A stretch of DNA of 64,000 nt from Deltaproteobacteria bacterium (GTDB lineage: Bacteria; Desulfobacterota; Desulfomonilia; UBA1062), in the NCBI GenBank assembly GCA_018434685.1, contig JAHDOV010000004.1, forward strand, positions 248,001 through 312,000, read 5' to 3'. Numbering within the stretch: the first letter of the stretch is position 1; every line of letters begins with the position of its first letter. The translations under genes and the position numbers were made by a program. This document shows, piece by piece, positions 8,542 through 18,770 of the stretch. Under the pieces are notes generated by a model. The model had not been told where the DNA came from and ran no database searches. It saw only the letters and a list, made by a program, of their open reading frames with translations.

Positions 8542-9426
8542 ATGGAACATGCGATTAACAGGGCAAAGATCCTTGTTGAGGCGCTACCCTACATTCGGGA
8601 TTTCAGGGGAAAGAAGATCGTCATCAAATATGGCGGGCACGCCATGGTGGACCCTGAATTGAAGAGGCTCTTCGCCCAGCAGATCATTCTCTTTCACTAT
8701 ATCGGCATCCATGTGGTCGTGGTGCACGGCGGGGGACCCCAGATATCAACCGTGCTGAACCAGATGGGTATCAAGTCGAGCTTTATCGACGGCAAACGGA
8801 TCACCGATGCGCGGACCATGGATGTCGTGGAAATGGTGCTCGCCGGCGGTGTGAACAAAGAGATCGTAAGCCTGATCAATTCCGAAGGAGGAAAAGCGGT
8901 GGGTCTGTCCGGCAAGGATGGCGGGCTGATCAGTGCACGCAAGCTCTACCTGTCGAGAAAAGACGCACAGGGGAACAAACTCACCGATGTCGATATGGGG
9001 CATGTGGGAGAGGTCACCCACATCAATCCCGATATCATCGAGGCAGTGGAAAAGGCCGGCTTTATCGCCGTGATCGCACCGTCCGGTGTGGGCGATGACG
9101 GCCTGACCTATAACATCAATGCAGATACCGTTGCTGCGGAAATTGCACGGCACCTCGGGGTCGCCAGGCTCATCATCCTCACGGACGAGAAAGGGGTGCT
9201 GGACAAGGATGGGAAATTAATATCGAGCATGCACTGCGGCGAGATCCCGGAGCTCATATCCTCGGGGACCGTGACGGGAGGGATGATTCCCAAGCTGGAG
9301 TGCTGCATACGGGCCCTTGACGGAGGGGTGATGAAGGCTCATATCCTCGACGGCAGGATCCCCTATTCGATCCTCCTGGAACTCTTTACGCACTCGGGTA
9401 TCGGCACGCAGATCATCAAGGAGTAA
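8542..9426 (+). CDS. argB: Acetylglutamate kinase
   Basis: 294 residues, the usual length. Phosphorylates N-acetyl-L-glutamate in the second step of arginine synthesis, in the cytoplasm. Diagnostic amino-acid-kinase motifs are present: KYGGHAM near residue 29, VVVHGGGPQI near 60, the substrate-binding NINADTVAAEIA near 192 and LTDEKGVLD near 214. The ATG has a good ribosome site (GAAGGTG). It is first of a tight arginine operon (gap to argD 5 bp). The long helical N-terminus resembles that of arginine-inhibitable hexameric forms, so feedback inhibition is possible (inference). Confidence 0.97.
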   Translation: MEHAINRAKILVEALPYIRDFRGKKIVIKYGGHAMVDPELKRLFAQQIILFHYIGIHVVVVHGGGPQISTVLNQMGIKSSFIDGKRITDARTMDVVEMVLAGGVNKEIVSLINSEGGKAVGLSGKDGGLISARKLYLSRKDAQGNKLTDVDMGHVGEVTHINPDIIEAVEKAGFIAVIAPSGVGDDGLTYNINADTVAAEIARHLGVARLIILTDEKGVLDKDGKLISSMHCGEIPELISSGTVTGGMIPKLECCIRALDGGVMKAHILDGRIPYSILLELFTHSGIGTQIIKE

Positions 9427-9431
9427 ACGAC

Positions 9432-10595
9432 GTGAGCTATGTAATGGAGACGTATTCCCGGTTGCCGATCAGGCTTGTTCGAGGCAAAGGCTGCCGGGTC
9501 TGGGACGACGAGGGAAACGAGTACCTCGACATGATTTCAGGTATTGCCGTATGTAATCTCGGACATGCCCATCCGGCAGTGGTAAGGGCGTTGAGGGATC
9601 AGGCGGGCGAGCTGTTCCACTGCTCGAACCTCTACCGCATCCCCCAGCAGGAACTCCTGGCCCGGATGCTTGCCGAGAATGCCTTTGACTCCCGGGCCTT
9701 TTTCTGCAACTCCGGTGCCGAGGCGAACGAAGCGGCCATAAAGCTCGCGAGACGATTCTGCAATTCTTCAGGGAAGCGGGGATCTCACATCATCACCTTC
9801 GAGGGATCCTTCCATGGCAGAACGCTCGCAACCGTTGCCGCCACCGGCCAGGGAAAGTTCAGGAAGGGGTTTGATCCTATCCCTTCGGGATTTTCCACGG
9901 TCCCCTATGGAGACATCGATGCGCTCGAAGCAGCCATTGACGAGAGGGTTGGCGCGGTCATGCTGGAAGCTATCCAGGGCGAAGGGGGCATCAGGATTCC
10001 ACCCGCAGGGTTCCTGCAGCGGGTCAGGCAGCTCTGCGACGAAAAAGGCCTGCTCATGATCCTCGATGAGGTGCAGACCGGAATGGGCAGGACCGGCAAG
10101 CTGTTCGGGTACATGCATGAAGAAGTCGTTCCGGATATCATGACCATGGCAAAGGCCCTGGGCAACGGGTTCCCGGTGGGGGCCATGATCGCAAAGCCCC
10201 ACGTGGCAGAGGCCTTTACCCCGGGATCGCATGCCTCGACCTTTGGCGGCAACCCCCTGGCCATGGCATCGTCCATTGCAACGCTCAACGTCATGATCGA
10301 GGAGCGCATACCGGAAAAGAGCTGTGAGCAGGGACGCTGCTTCGTGGATCGTCTCGGCAGGCTCAAGGCATCTCACCCGGCCATCACGGCCATCAGGGGC
10401 AGGGGGCTCATGATCGGTGTCGAATTCGATGCCGACATCGCCACGCTCAATGCCGAAGGTCTGAAAAAGGGCATTCTCCTCAACATCATCCAGGGGCGCA
10501 TCCTCAGGCTTGCACCCCCGCTCGTGATCACCACTGAGGAGATCGACGAGGCCATCGAAAAGATACATGCCGTTCTTACGGAAAAGGGGTTATGA
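9432..10595 (+). CDS. argD: Acetylornithine aminotransferase
   Basis: 387-residue class III PLP aminotransferase. It converts N-acetylglutamate semialdehyde to N-acetylornithine and in many bacteria also serves in lysine synthesis. Visible: substrate/PLP loop CNSGAEANEAAIKLAR, the Asp of LDEVQTGMGRTG, and the PLP lysine in TMAKALGNGFPVGA, followed by STFGGNPLAMA. GTG is taken as start, 5 bases after the argB stop, because the alternative ATG at 9444 would remove conserved N-terminal residues. Its stop overlaps the argF start (ATGA). The lysine genes 4 kb downstream make a dual acetylornithine / succinyl-DAP role plausible (inference). Confidence 0.95.
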   Translation: MSYVMETYSRLPIRLVRGKGCRVWDDEGNEYLDMISGIAVCNLGHAHPAVVRALRDQAGELFHCSNLYRIPQQELLARMLAENAFDSRAFFCNSGAEANEAAIKLARRFCNSSGKRGSHIITFEGSFHGRTLATVAATGQGKFRKGFDPIPSGFSTVPYGDIDALEAAIDERVGAVMLEAIQGEGGIRIPPAGFLQRVRQLCDEKGLLMILDEVQTGMGRTGKLFGYMHEEVVPDIMTMAKALGNGFPVGAMIAKPHVAEAFTPGSHASTFGGNPLAMASSIATLNVMIEERIPEKSCEQGRCFVDRLGRLKASHPAITAIRGRGLMIGVEFDADIATLNAEGLKKGILLNIIQGRILRLAPPLVITTEEIDEAIEKIHAVLTEKGL

Positions 10596-11497
10596 TGGAA
10601 CACCGGGATTTTCTTTCCATTACCGATCTGTCTCCGGAAGAAATACAGCAGGTCTTCTCCAGTGCACAGGAGCATAAACGCGCTCTGCCGCAGCAGTGTC
10701 TGTTGGGCAAATCCGTGGTCCTCATTTTCGAGAAGGCCTCCACCAGGACGCGGATCTCCTTTGAAGTGGGTGTGGCCAGAATGGGGGGGCACCCCATTGT
10801 GCTGACCCCCCAGGGTTCACAGATGGGACGGGGAGAGCCTTTGCGTGATACCGCTCGGATCCTGGCCGGATACTGCGACTGTATCGTGATGAGGACCTTC
10901 GGCCACGACCGGGTGGAGGAAATGGCACACTTCGCCGATGTCCCGGTGATCAATGCACTGACCGATCTCCTCCATCCGTGCCAGGTCCTTGCCGACTGTT
11001 TCACCCTGACGCAGCGTTTCGAAGATCTCGCAGGCAGGAAGGTGGCCTGGATAGGGGACGGCAACAACATGGCGAACTCCTGGATCAATGCCGCCGCAGC
11101 ACTGGGTTTTGAACTCGCGCTTGCCTGTCCGAAAGGGTACGATCCCGACGAGGCCGTGCTGAGCGCTGCAGTGGAACGCGGCGCGAAGGTGCGTATTGTC
11201 AGGGATCCTGCCGAGGCGGCCTCGGGTGCCATTGCCGTAAACACCGATGTCTGGGCAAGCATGGGGCAGGAAGACGAGGCCGGCAGCCGCAAGGGGGTTT
11301 TCGAGGCCTTCCAGGTAACGCAGGCACTCATGGACCGGGCCGCACCGGATGCGGTGTTCATGCACTGCCTGCCTGCCCACCGGGGTGAAGAGGTAACGGA
11401 AGACGTGCTGGAGGGAAGCGGGTCGATCGTGTGGGAACAGGCACAGAACAGGCTCTATGTACAGGAAGCCATTGTTGAGTTCTTATTAAGACAATAG
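10592..11497 (+). CDS. argF: Ornithine carbamoyltransferase
   Basis: 301 residues. Makes citrulline from ornithine and carbamoyl phosphate. The carbamoyl-phosphate loop [12 protein letters not shown] (about 45-56), the HPCQ motif ([11 protein letters not shown]) and the ornithine loop [10 protein letters not shown] near the C-terminus are intact, which distinguishes it from aspartate and N-acetylornithine transcarbamylases. Starts ATGATG within a four-base overlap with argD. Followed after 13 bp by argG. Confidence 0.96.
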   Translation: MMEHRDFLSITDLSPEEIQQVFSSAQEHKRALPQQCLLGKSVVLIFEKASTRTRISFEVGVARMGGHPIVLTPQGSQMGRGEPLRDTARILAGYCDCIVMRTFGHDRVEEMAHFADVPVINALTDLLHPCQVLADCFTLTQRFEDLAGRKVAWIGDGNNMANSWINAAAALGFELALACPKGYDPDEAVLSAAVERGAKVRIVRDPAEAASGAIAVNTDVWASMGQEDEAGSRKGVFEAFQVTQALMDRAAPDAVFMHCLPAHRGEEVTEDVLEGSGSIVWEQAQNRLYVQEAIVEFLLRQ

Positions 11498-11510
11498 GGG
11501 TGTGACTATC

Positions 11511-12713
11511 ATGAGTGGAAAAAAGGTTGTATTGGCGTATTCGGGCGGTTTGGACACATCGGTAATCCTCAAGTGGCTGCAGGACGAATTCGACTACGAG
11601 GTCATCTGCTATGCCGCTGATGTGGGTCAGGCAGAAGAACTCAATGGCCTGGAAGAAAAGGCCAAGAAGACCGGTGCATCGAAGATCTATATCGATGACG
11701 TCCGGGAGGAGTTCGTCAGGGACTACGTGTTCCCTGCCTACCGGGCAGACGTGGCATATGAGGGGACCTATCTGCTGGGGACCTCGCTCGCCAGGCCTCT
11801 CATTGCAAAGAAGCTCATCGAGATAGCACGTGCCGAAGGTGCCGGAGCCGTGGCGCACGGTGCAACAGGCAAAGGAAACGACCAGGTCCGGTTCGAGCTC
11901 ACGTTCTGGGCGCTCAATCCCGCCATCAAGGTTATCGCCCCGTGGAAGATGGACGAGTGGAAGCTCACCTCGCGCGAAAAGATGATCGATTACGCGGCAG
12001 CCCACGGCATTGACGTGCCGGTCACCAAGGCCAGGCCCTACAGCATGGACCGGAACCTGCTGCACATCAGTTTTGAAGGCGGTATCCTCGAGGATCTCTG
12101 GAACGAACCGCAGGAGGATATGTTTGTGCTGTCGTGTTCGCCGGAGAATGCCCCGGACCGTCCAACCTCCGTCGAGATCTCCTTCAGGGACGGAGACCCG
12201 GTGGCCATCGACGGCCAGGAGATGAGCCCTGCAGAGCTGCTGGCATCACTCAATGGGCTCGGCGGGAAAAACGGCATCGGCAGGGTGGATATCGTGGAAA
12301 ACCGTTACGTGGGGATGAAATCCCGCGGGGTATACGAGACGCCGGGGGGGACGATACTCAAGATCGCCCACCGGGGCATCGAGCAGATCACCATGGACCG
12401 GGAGGTCATGCACCTGAGGGATGAACTCATGCCGCGCTACGCTGCGCTCATCTACAACGGCTACTGGTTCGCACCGGAACGCCTTGCCCTGCAGAAATTC
12501 ATCGATGAATCCCAGAGAGGCGTCACCGGTGATGTCAGGGTAAAACTCTACAAGGGCAACTGCAGCATCACCGGGCGCAGGGCCAAGGCTTCGCTCTACA
12601 ACCCCGAGATCGCGACCTTCGGAGAAGACGAGGTCTACAATCAGAAGGATGCCGCAGGATTCATCCGCCTCAACGCCCTGCGGCTCAAGATGCGCAAGCA
12701 GATGGAACCATGA
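11511..12713 (+). CDS. argG: Argininosuccinate synthase
   Basis: 400 residues. ATP-dependent joining of citrulline and aspartate. The N-type ATP pyrophosphatase loop AYSGGLDTS is at the start, then [13 protein letters not shown] (about 115) and the citrulline/aspartate-binding segment ending in SLYNPE. ATG 11511 is preferred over GTG 11502 because GGGG lies 10 bases before the ATG but only 1 base before the GTG. Stop overlaps the argH start (ATGA). Confidence 0.96.
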   Translation: MSGKKVVLAYSGGLDTSVILKWLQDEFDYEVICYAADVGQAEELNGLEEKAKKTGASKIYIDDVREEFVRDYVFPAYRADVAYEGTYLLGTSLARPLIAKKLIEIARAEGAGAVAHGATGKGNDQVRFELTFWALNPAIKVIAPWKMDEWKLTSREKMIDYAAAHGIDVPVTKARPYSMDRNLLHISFEGGILEDLWNEPQEDMFVLSCSPENAPDRPTSVEISFRDGDPVAIDGQEMSPAELLASLNGLGGKNGIGRVDIVENRYVGMKSRGVYETPGGTILKIAHRGIEQITMDREVMHLRDELMPRYAALIYNGYWFAPERLALQKFIDESQRGVTGDVRVKLYKGNCSITGRRAKASLYNPEIATFGEDEVYNQKDAAGFIRLNALRLKMRKQMEP

Positions 12714-14104
12714 AAGACAAACCGTGGTCAGGCAGGTTCAATCAGGATACCGATGTAGTGGTGGAGGCGTTCACCGAGTCAGTTTCATTCGATAGCCGCC
12801 TCTACCGGGAGGATATTCAGGGGAGCATTGCCCACGCGCACATGCTGTGCGCTGCGGGAATCCTCACCGCAGCCGAGGCGGAGGCCATTACCGAAGGGCT
12901 TGTCGGGATAGGGGAGGAAATCGAAAACGGGTCCTTTTCGTTTGATCCGGCACTCGAAGATGTCCACATGAACATCGAGGTCGAACTGACCCGTCGGATC
13001 GGCGAGGCCGGAAGGAAGCTCCATACGGCGCGCAGCCGCAATGACCAGGTGGCTACCGACTTCAAGCTGTACGTGCGGGAGGAACTCTGCCGGACAGAGG
13101 AGTCGCTCAGGCGGCTCATGACCTCCCTCATCGAGAAGGCCCGTGAGCACGTGGACACCATCATCCCGGGCATGACGCACCTCCAGCATGCCCAGCCGGT
13201 CTCCCTTGCCCACCACCTGCTTGCCTACGTTGAAATGTTCCTGAGGGACCACAGCCGGATTGTGGATACGAAAAAGCGGCTCAACACCTCACCGCTCGGC
13301 AGTGCTGCGCTTGCCGGGACTCCCCATCCTATCGACCGGGAGATGACCGCTGCTGAGCTGGGGTTTGACGGACCGAGCCGGAACTCCATGGATGCGGTGA
13401 GTGACCGGGATTTTGCCCTGGAAGCGGTTTTTGATGCGGCCACCATCATGATGCACCTGAGCAGGATGGCAGAGGAGATCATCCTGTGGAATTCCAGCCC
13501 GTTTTCCTTCGTGGAGCTTTCTGATGCCTACTGTACCGGCAGTTCCATCATGCCCCAGAAGAAGAACCCGGACGTGGCAGAGCTCGTACGGGGCAAGGTG
13601 GGCAGCGTGTACGGAAATCTTGTGGCCCTTCTGACCATGATGAAGGGCCTCCCGCTGGCGTATAACCGGGACATGCAGGAAGACAAGATCCCGGTGATGG
13701 AAACCCTCGATACCGTGCGGCAGTGCCTCGAGGTCATGGCGGGGCTCATCGCAGGGCTTCGGGTGAATCAGGAGGCAGTGCGGGAATCTCTGAATAGAGG
13801 CTTCATCACGGCAACCGACGTGGCGGACTTCCTCGTGGACAAGGGTGTGTCCTTCAGAGAGGCGCACCGAATCACCGGCGAGCTCATTTCATCGCTCATC
13901 GGGCAGGGAAGGACCCTGGGCGAATTGACCCTCGACGAATTCCGCAGCTATGCAAAGGAATTCGATGAGGGGATCTTTACGGTAATCAGGCCGGAGAATT
14001 CCGTGGACCGGAGAACGAGCTTCGGCGGCACGGCCCGAAAGAACGTACGCCAGGAGCTGAACCATGCGCAGGAGAGGTTGGCAGGCCTTGAAAACACAGA
14101 CTAG
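12710..14104 (+). CDS. argH: Argininosuccinate lyase
   Basis: 464 residues of the fumarase/aspartase superfamily. Splits argininosuccinate to arginine and fumarate. Present: [12 protein letters not shown] near 104, [14 protein letters not shown] near 158 (catalytic His), and the signature loop [12 protein letters not shown] near 277 with the catalytic Ser. Overlaps argG by four bases. The 3' end overlaps the next small lipoprotein gene by 41 bases in another frame. Confidence 0.97.
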   Translation: MKDKPWSGRFNQDTDVVVEAFTESVSFDSRLYREDIQGSIAHAHMLCAAGILTAAEAEAITEGLVGIGEEIENGSFSFDPALEDVHMNIEVELTRRIGEAGRKLHTARSRNDQVATDFKLYVREELCRTEESLRRLMTSLIEKAREHVDTIIPGMTHLQHAQPVSLAHHLLAYVEMFLRDHSRIVDTKKRLNTSPLGSAALAGTPHPIDREMTAAELGFDGPSRNSMDAVSDRDFALEAVFDAATIMMHLSRMAEEIILWNSSPFSFVELSDAYCTGSSIMPQKKNPDVAELVRGKVGSVYGNLVALLTMMKGLPLAYNRDMQEDKIPVMETLDTVRQCLEVMAGLIAGLRVNQEAVRESLNRGFITATDVADFLVDKGVSFREAHRITGELISSLIGQGRTLGELTLDEFRSYAKEFDEGIFTVIRPENSVDRRTSFGGTARKNVRQELNHAQERLAGLENTD

Positions 14105-14468
14105 GGTTGCCCTGGGCTTCGTTCTCATGGTGCTCGTCTGCGCGGGGTGTGGCCGGAAACTGCCGCCGCTGCCACCGGGTGAGCCCGATCCTGTTGAGAT
14201 CGTATCCATCCGGTTCGTGGATGATGTGGTCGTCGTAGAGGCCAGGTGCAACGCGGCAGGTGCCGTGGTGGTGCTCCTGGGCAAGGCAAAGGGCATATGC
14301 CCTGCGTGTACCGATGACCTCCGGAAAAAGGATGAGCTGTCCCTGGGCGAGCCGGGTGTGCTCGTTCTGAAGGATACAGCCCCTGACGATGATTACATGG
14401 TCTACCGTCTCGCGTTCGAAAAGGGGACCACTGCCTGGATGACACCGGCACGGATCGTGCGCAGATAG
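14064..14468 (+). CDS. Small lipoprotein (LptM-like N-terminus) between argH and lysA
   Basis: 134 residues. A positively charged N-terminus and hydrophobic stretch end in the lipobox LVCAGC, so it should be a lipidated outer- or inner-membrane protein. Directly after the lipid cysteine comes GRKLPPLPPGEPDP, a proline-rich start reminiscent of LptM/YifL, which sits beside lysA/dapF in gammaproteobacteria. The rest (about 90 residues) is predicted beta-strand rich with two further cysteines (CPAC). ATG 14064 lies inside argH but has AGGAG 7 bases upstream. Function unknown; the LptM link is an inference from position and N-terminus. Confidence 0.7.
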   Translation: MRRRGWQALKTQTRVALGFVLMVLVCAGCGRKLPPLPPGEPDPVEIVSIRFVDDVVVVEARCNAAGAVVVLLGKAKGICPACTDDLRKKDELSLGEPGVLVLKDTAPDDDYMVYRLAFEKGTTAWMTPARIVRR

Positions 14469-14559
14469 GCAGGGCCCGGAACAGGCATACCTGAGGGGCT
14501 GAAAACGCGACGAACCCCGGCTGCCTCGCGCAGAAGAAACGAAGAGGAGACAAGAGAAC

Positions 14560-15816
14560 ATGCATGATTTTCAGTACAAACAGGGAACATTCCATTGTGG
14601 GGAGGTTCCCTTGGAAGAGATCGCAAAGGAGGTCGGCACACCGTTTTACTGCTACAGCCTGCCGACGCTGGAGCGCCATATCCGCGCCTTTGAAGATCCT
14701 CTTCAGGATGTGGACCACCAGACCTGTTTTGCCATGAAGGCAAACTCGTGTCTGGCCATCCTGAACACCATGGCCCGCCAGGGACTCGGTGCCGACGTGG
14801 TCTCCGGCGGGGAGCTCTACCGAGCGCTTCATGCAGGCATTCCTGCCCACAAGATCGTGTATTCCGGCGTGGGGAAAACCACTGACGAGATCGACAGGGC
14901 AATCCGTGCGGGGATCATGATGTTCAATATCGAGAGCGAGCAGGAGCTCGAGGTGATCAATGCCCGTGCCGGACAACTGGGTAAAAAGGCCCCGATCTCC
15001 ATCAGGGTCAATCCCGATGTGGACCCCCATACCCACCCTTATATCTCCACAGGTATGCGTGACAACAAGTTCGGGATCGATATCGAGGGCTCCATGGCAC
15101 AATACGTGAAGGCAAGAGAGATGGAGAACATCGAGATCGTGGGGATCGACTGCCACATCGGGAGCCAGCTCACCGACGTGACCCCCTTTATCGATGCAGT
15201 GGAGCGGCTCAAGGTCCTGATTGCCAACCTGGGGAAGCTCGGAATCGAGTTCCGCTATCTCGATCTCGGCGGCGGCCTGGGGATAACGTATTCCAACGAA
15301 GAACCCCCGAACCCCAAGGACTATTGCACTGCCATTCTCGAGGCCGTGGGTCCCCTGGGGCTGAAACTCATCTTCGAACCCGGCAGGGTAATCGTGGGTA
15401 ACGCCGGGATCCTCGTCACCCGGGTCCTCTACCGGAAGGAGACCAAGACCAAGACCTTCATCATCGTGGATGCCGGCATGAACGACCTCATACGGCCGGC
15501 GCTCTACGGCGCCTATCACGAGATAACCCCCGTGGAGGAGCACAATGGCGGCACGGAAAAGGCCGACGTGGTGGGGCCTATCTGCGAATCGAGTGATTTC
15601 CTTGCAAAGGAGAGAGATCTCCCGAGGTTCGTCAGGGGTGACCTGATCGCAGTCATGTCTGCGGGTGCATACGGCCATACAATGGCCTCCAACTACAATT
15701 CCCGGCCCAAGCCGCCCGAGGTTTTGGTGGATCGCACCCGGTTTTATGTGGTATCAAAGAGACAGTCGTATGAAGACCTCATGTCCGGGGAGATCGTACC
15801 GGATACAATACGCTAG
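14560..15816 (+). CDS. lysA: Diaminopimelate decarboxylase
   Basis: 418 residues, fold-type III PLP enzyme. Last step of lysine synthesis: meso-DAP to L-lysine. Visible: PLP lysine in CFAMKANSCLAIL (about 62), SGGELYRAL, the GGGLG phosphate loop (DLGGGLGI, about 238), EPGR (about 270) and the C-terminal catalytic region GPICESSDF and AGAYGHTMASNYN. The start follows GAAGAGGAGA. It lies 91 bp after the lipoprotein gene and 13 bp before dapA. Confidence 0.97.
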   Translation: MHDFQYKQGTFHCGEVPLEEIAKEVGTPFYCYSLPTLERHIRAFEDPLQDVDHQTCFAMKANSCLAILNTMARQGLGADVVSGGELYRALHAGIPAHKIVYSGVGKTTDEIDRAIRAGIMMFNIESEQELEVINARAGQLGKKAPISIRVNPDVDPHTHPYISTGMRDNKFGIDIEGSMAQYVKAREMENIEIVGIDCHIGSQLTDVTPFIDAVERLKVLIANLGKLGIEFRYLDLGGGLGITYSNEEPPNPKDYCTAILEAVGPLGLKLIFEPGRVIVGNAGILVTRVLYRKETKTKTFIIVDAGMNDLIRPALYGAYHEITPVEEHNGGTEKADVVGPICESSDFLAKERDLPRFVRGDLIAVMSAGAYGHTMASNYNSRPKPPEVLVDRTRFYVVSKRQSYEDLMSGEIVPDTIR

Positions 15817-15829
15817 GCGGAGGTGAAAG

Positions 15830-16702
15830 ATGTTTTCTGGCGCAATAGTAGCGATCGTAACCCCCTTTTGTGACGGGAAGGTCGATGAAAAGGCCTTCAG
15901 GGAACTCATCGACTTTCAGATAGCAGGCGGTGTTTCAGGGATCGTACCCTGCGGGACCACCGGGGAGTCCGCGACCCTTTCTCACGCAGAGCACGAGCGG
16001 GTCATCGATATCTGTGTTGAAGAGGTGGGGGGAAGAGTGCCGGTCATTGCCGGTACCGGCTCCAATTCCACGAATGAGGCAATCAGGCTCACCAGGCATG
16101 CAAAGGATGCCGGTGCAGATGCGGCTCTGCTGATCACCCCGTACTACAACAAGCCGACTCAGAAGGGGCTCTACGAGCACTATGCAGCGGTTGCCGCCGC
16201 ATGCGATATCCCGCAGATCCTCTACAACGTCCCGGGAAGGACCGGGGTGAACATGGGGATTGAGACCGTCACCGCCCTGGCGAAGATCGACACCATCGTC
16301 GGGATAAAAGAGGCGAGCGGCGATCTGGTGAAGTGCTCCTATATCGTGAGGGACACCGATGATGACTTCTGCCTCCTGTCCGGGGAGGATGCCCTGAACC
16401 TGCCCATACTGTGCGTAGGGGGAACCGGGGCCATCTCGGTAACGGCAAATGTCATGCCCGGAAAGGTCTCCGGCATGATCAGTGCCTGGAAGAACGGGGA
16501 TGTCCAGGCGGCACAGGAGATCCACTTCGAGCTGCTCGAGGTCAACGAGGTCATGTTCATCGAGACAAATCCCATACCGGTGAAGACGGCACTGGCGCTC
16601 ATGGGCAAGGTGAAGGAGGAGTTCAAGCTGCCGCTGTGTGCAATGGCACCGGCGAACAGGGGAAAACTCTCGGCGGTACTGAACAAATACGGGTGCATAT
16701 AG
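15830..16702 (+). CDS. dapA: 4-Hydroxy-tetrahydrodipicolinate synthase
   Basis: 290 residues, TIM-barrel of the DHDPS/NAL family. Condenses pyruvate with aspartate semialdehyde. The pyruvate-binding CGTTGES motif (about 42-48), the Tyr of YYNKP (about 106) and the Schiff-base lysine in GIKEASGDL (about 160) are present. Ribosome site GGAGG before ATG. Part of the lysA-dapA-dapB block; 31 bp to dapB. Confidence 0.97.
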   Translation: MFSGAIVAIVTPFCDGKVDEKAFRELIDFQIAGGVSGIVPCGTTGESATLSHAEHERVIDICVEEVGGRVPVIAGTGSNSTNEAIRLTRHAKDAGADAALLITPYYNKPTQKGLYEHYAAVAAACDIPQILYNVPGRTGVNMGIETVTALAKIDTIVGIKEASGDLVKCSYIVRDTDDDFCLLSGEDALNLPILCVGGTGAISVTANVMPGKVSGMISAWKNGDVQAAQEIHFELLEVNEVMFIETNPIPVKTALALMGKVKEEFKLPLCAMAPANRGKLSAVLNKYGCI

Positions 16703-16733
16703 GGGCCCGTTACCCGAAGGTGGAGGAAGAAAC

Positions 16734-17534
16734 ATGATTCATGCCGGGGTTGTGGGCATTGCAGGACGGATGGGCTCACTGATTGCGCGGGGAATCGTCG
16801 ATGCGGACGACATGGTGCTGGCCGGTGCACTGGAGGCGGGGGGTCATCCCCTGCTCGGCAAGGATGCCGGGATGGTCCTCGGTGCCGGCCCGCTCGATAC
16901 GGCAATTACCTCCAGGATAGAGGATGCGTTTTGCACCTGCGACATCATAGTCGATTTCACCCTGCCCGTGGTGACCATGGAAACCTTCCGGTATGCGGCT
17001 GCCGAAGGCAAAAAGCTCATTATCGGCACTACCGGGTTCAGTGATGATGAGCTCACTGAGATCAGGGGGTGTGCCGGGAAGATCGCGGTTGTCATGGCGC
17101 CCAACATGAGTATCGGGGTGAATGTGATGTTCAAGGCGGTCTCCATACTGGCCGGGCTTCTGGGGGAGGACTACGATGTGGAGATCGTCGAGACCCACCA
17201 CCGGCTCAAGAAGGATGCCCCCTCGGGAACGGCCCTCGGACTCGCCCGGGCCATCGCCGAGGCCAAAGGGGTGGATCTGGCGGATCATGCCCGCTATGAA
17301 CGCCACGGTATCATCGGGGCCAGACCGGACGGTGAAATCGGTATCCAGACGCTTCGTGCCGGAGACATCGTCGGGGATCACACCGTGCTGTTTGCCGGGA
17401 ACAACGAGCGTATCGAGATCACCCACCGCGCTCACTCGCGGCAGAATTTCGCCCGGGGCGCACTGCGGGCTGTACGCTGGGTGAGCGACAGAGAACCCGG
17501 GCTGTACTCCATGATCGACGTGCTGGGGCTGTGA
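16734..17534 (+). CDS. dapB: 4-Hydroxy-tetrahydrodipicolinate reductase
   Basis: 266 residues. NAD(P)H-dependent reduction in the DAP/lysine pathway. N-terminal Rossmann motif GIAGRMGSLIA (about 8-18), GTTGF (about 102), and the catalytic/substrate motif EIVETHHRLKKDAPSGTA (about 150-167) with the His pair and SGT loop. The N-terminal substrate segment is normal. One base separates its stop from the next start, so the following enzyme is cotranscribed. No dapL or dapD is seen nearby, so the middle of the DAP pathway must be encoded elsewhere. Confidence 0.96.
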   Translation: MIHAGVVGIAGRMGSLIARGIVDADDMVLAGALEAGGHPLLGKDAGMVLGAGPLDTAITSRIEDAFCTCDIIVDFTLPVVTMETFRYAAAEGKKLIIGTTGFSDDELTEIRGCAGKIAVVMAPNMSIGVNVMFKAVSILAGLLGEDYDVEIVETHHRLKKDAPSGTALGLARAIAEAKGVDLADHARYERHGIIGARPDGEIGIQTLRAGDIVGDHTVLFAGNNERIEITHRAHSRQNFARGALRAVRWVSDREPGLYSMIDVLGL

Positions 17535-17535
17535 G

Positions 17536-18279
17536 ATGAAGATAGGCAGGGCTCACACGACAGATGGAAGGATTGTCCAGTATGCGACCGAAGACGAAAC
17601 AGAGTTCTTCGGGTGGGATCCCCAGACCAGCCGGAAGTTGCAGCCCCTCGAGATCGAGAGGCTCCTTGTCCCGGTTCTTCCCGGCAAGATCGTCGCGGTG
17701 GGGCTCAATTACCGGGACCATGCCAGGGAACTCGGCCTCGAGCTCCCGAAGGTGCCGCTGCTGTTCATGAAGCCGTCTACGAGCGTGATCGGTCCGCTTG
17801 ATGATATCATCTATCCGGCTCAGACCTCGAGGCTCGATTTCGAGGCAGAACTCGCCGTGGTCATAAAAAGGACCTGCAAGGACGTGAAGGCCTCGGCCGC
17901 ACAAGATGTGATCCTGGGCTACACCTGTCTGAACGACGTTACGGCACGCGACCTTCAGGTTTCGGACGGCCAGTGGACGCGGGCAAAATCGTTCGACACC
18001 TTTGCGCCCATCGGTCCGTGGATCGAGACCGGCATCGAGGACCCGCATGCCCTCGCAATCAGCGCCCGCCTCAACGGGGAACTCAGGCAGTCCTCGAACA
18101 TGGAAAATCTCATCTTCTCTGTCTATGAACTCATCGAGTTCATAACAGGGATCATGACCCTGAACCAGGGCGATGTAATCGCCACGGGCACGCCCTCGGG
18201 GATCGGGCCCATGCAGAGAGGTGACGAGATAGTGATAGAGATTGAAGGCATCGGTGTCCTGAAGAACCGGGTTGTGTGA
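17536..18279 (+). CDS. Fumarylacetoacetate hydrolase (FAH) family protein
   Basis: 247 residues, single FAH fold. Members include acylpyruvate hydrolases, 2-hydroxyhepta-2,4-dienedioate isomerase and oxaloacetate decarboxylases. The metal-binding FEAELAVVI (about 100), NDVTARDLQ (about 133) and the closing ATGTPSGIGPMQRGD are present; an N-terminal lid of about 55 residues matches bacterial stand-alone members. One base after dapB and overlapping folK. In this pyruvate/aspartate-semialdehyde operon a role in clearing acylpyruvate-like by-products or oxaloacetate is conceivable, but that is inference. Confidence 0.85.
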   Translation: MKIGRAHTTDGRIVQYATEDETEFFGWDPQTSRKLQPLEIERLLVPVLPGKIVAVGLNYRDHARELGLELPKVPLLFMKPSTSVIGPLDDIIYPAQTSRLDFEAELAVVIKRTCKDVKASAAQDVILGYTCLNDVTARDLQVSDGQWTRAKSFDTFAPIGPWIETGIEDPHALAISARLNGELRQSSNMENLIFSVYELIEFITGIMTLNQGDVIATGTPSGIGPMQRGDEIVIEIEGIGVLKNRVV

Positions 18280-18770
18280 TGAGGGGGTACCTCTCTCTGG
18301 GGTCCAATCTCGGAGACAGGGAGGCATATCTCGATCAGGCCATGAACGCACTTGGTGCCTGCGGGGTACACATCATCAAGACCTCGAGCGTGTACGAGAC
18401 AAAACCCTGCGACGTTCCCGACAGGCAGGAGAATTATTACAATCTCGTGGTGTATGTGGAGACGGAGTTGTACCCGGCCGATCTGCTTGCACTGTGTCAG
18501 GTGATCGAGAAGGATCTCGGCAGACAAAGACCGTATGTGCATTCCCCCCGAACGATCGATATCGACATCGTCTACCTGGAAGGGATAACCGTGTCGACCG
18601 ATACCCTGAGCGTACCGCATCCTGCACTTGAGGAGAGGTCCTTTGTCGTTTATCCCCTTTGTGAAATTGCCCCGGATATTGTTTTACCTTCGGGCAGGCC
18701 TATAATAGAGGTAAAGAACACCCTGGGAGATGACGACATAGTCAGGATGTGGAAGATCGACCATGGTTGA
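18279..18770 (+). CDS. folK: 6-Hydroxymethyl-7,8-dihydropterin pyrophosphokinase
   Basis: 163 residues. Transfers pyrophosphate from ATP to the pterin in folate synthesis. The YLSLGSNLGDRE start, YETKP loop, YNLVVYVET, and the HPPK signature RTIDIDIVYL (two metal-binding aspartates) followed by PHPALEERSFVVYPLCEI are present. The frame can start at GTG 18276 or ATG 18279; ATG gives the TGATG coupling with the FAH gene. Its last eight bases overlap the hybrid kinase start. Confidence 0.93.
   Translation: MRGYLSLGSNLGDREAYLDQAMNALGACGVHIIKTSSVYETKPCDVPDRQENYYNLVVYVETELYPADLLALCQVIEKDLGRQRPYVHSPRTIDIDIVYLEGITVSTDTLSVPHPALEERSFVVYPLCEIAPDIVLPSGRPIIEVKNTLGDDDIVRMWKIDHG

Noticed and set aside
14125-15678. 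517-codon minus-strand frame over lysA
   Set aside because: Mirror of high-GC codon usage in lysA; no recognisable motif on the minus strand.
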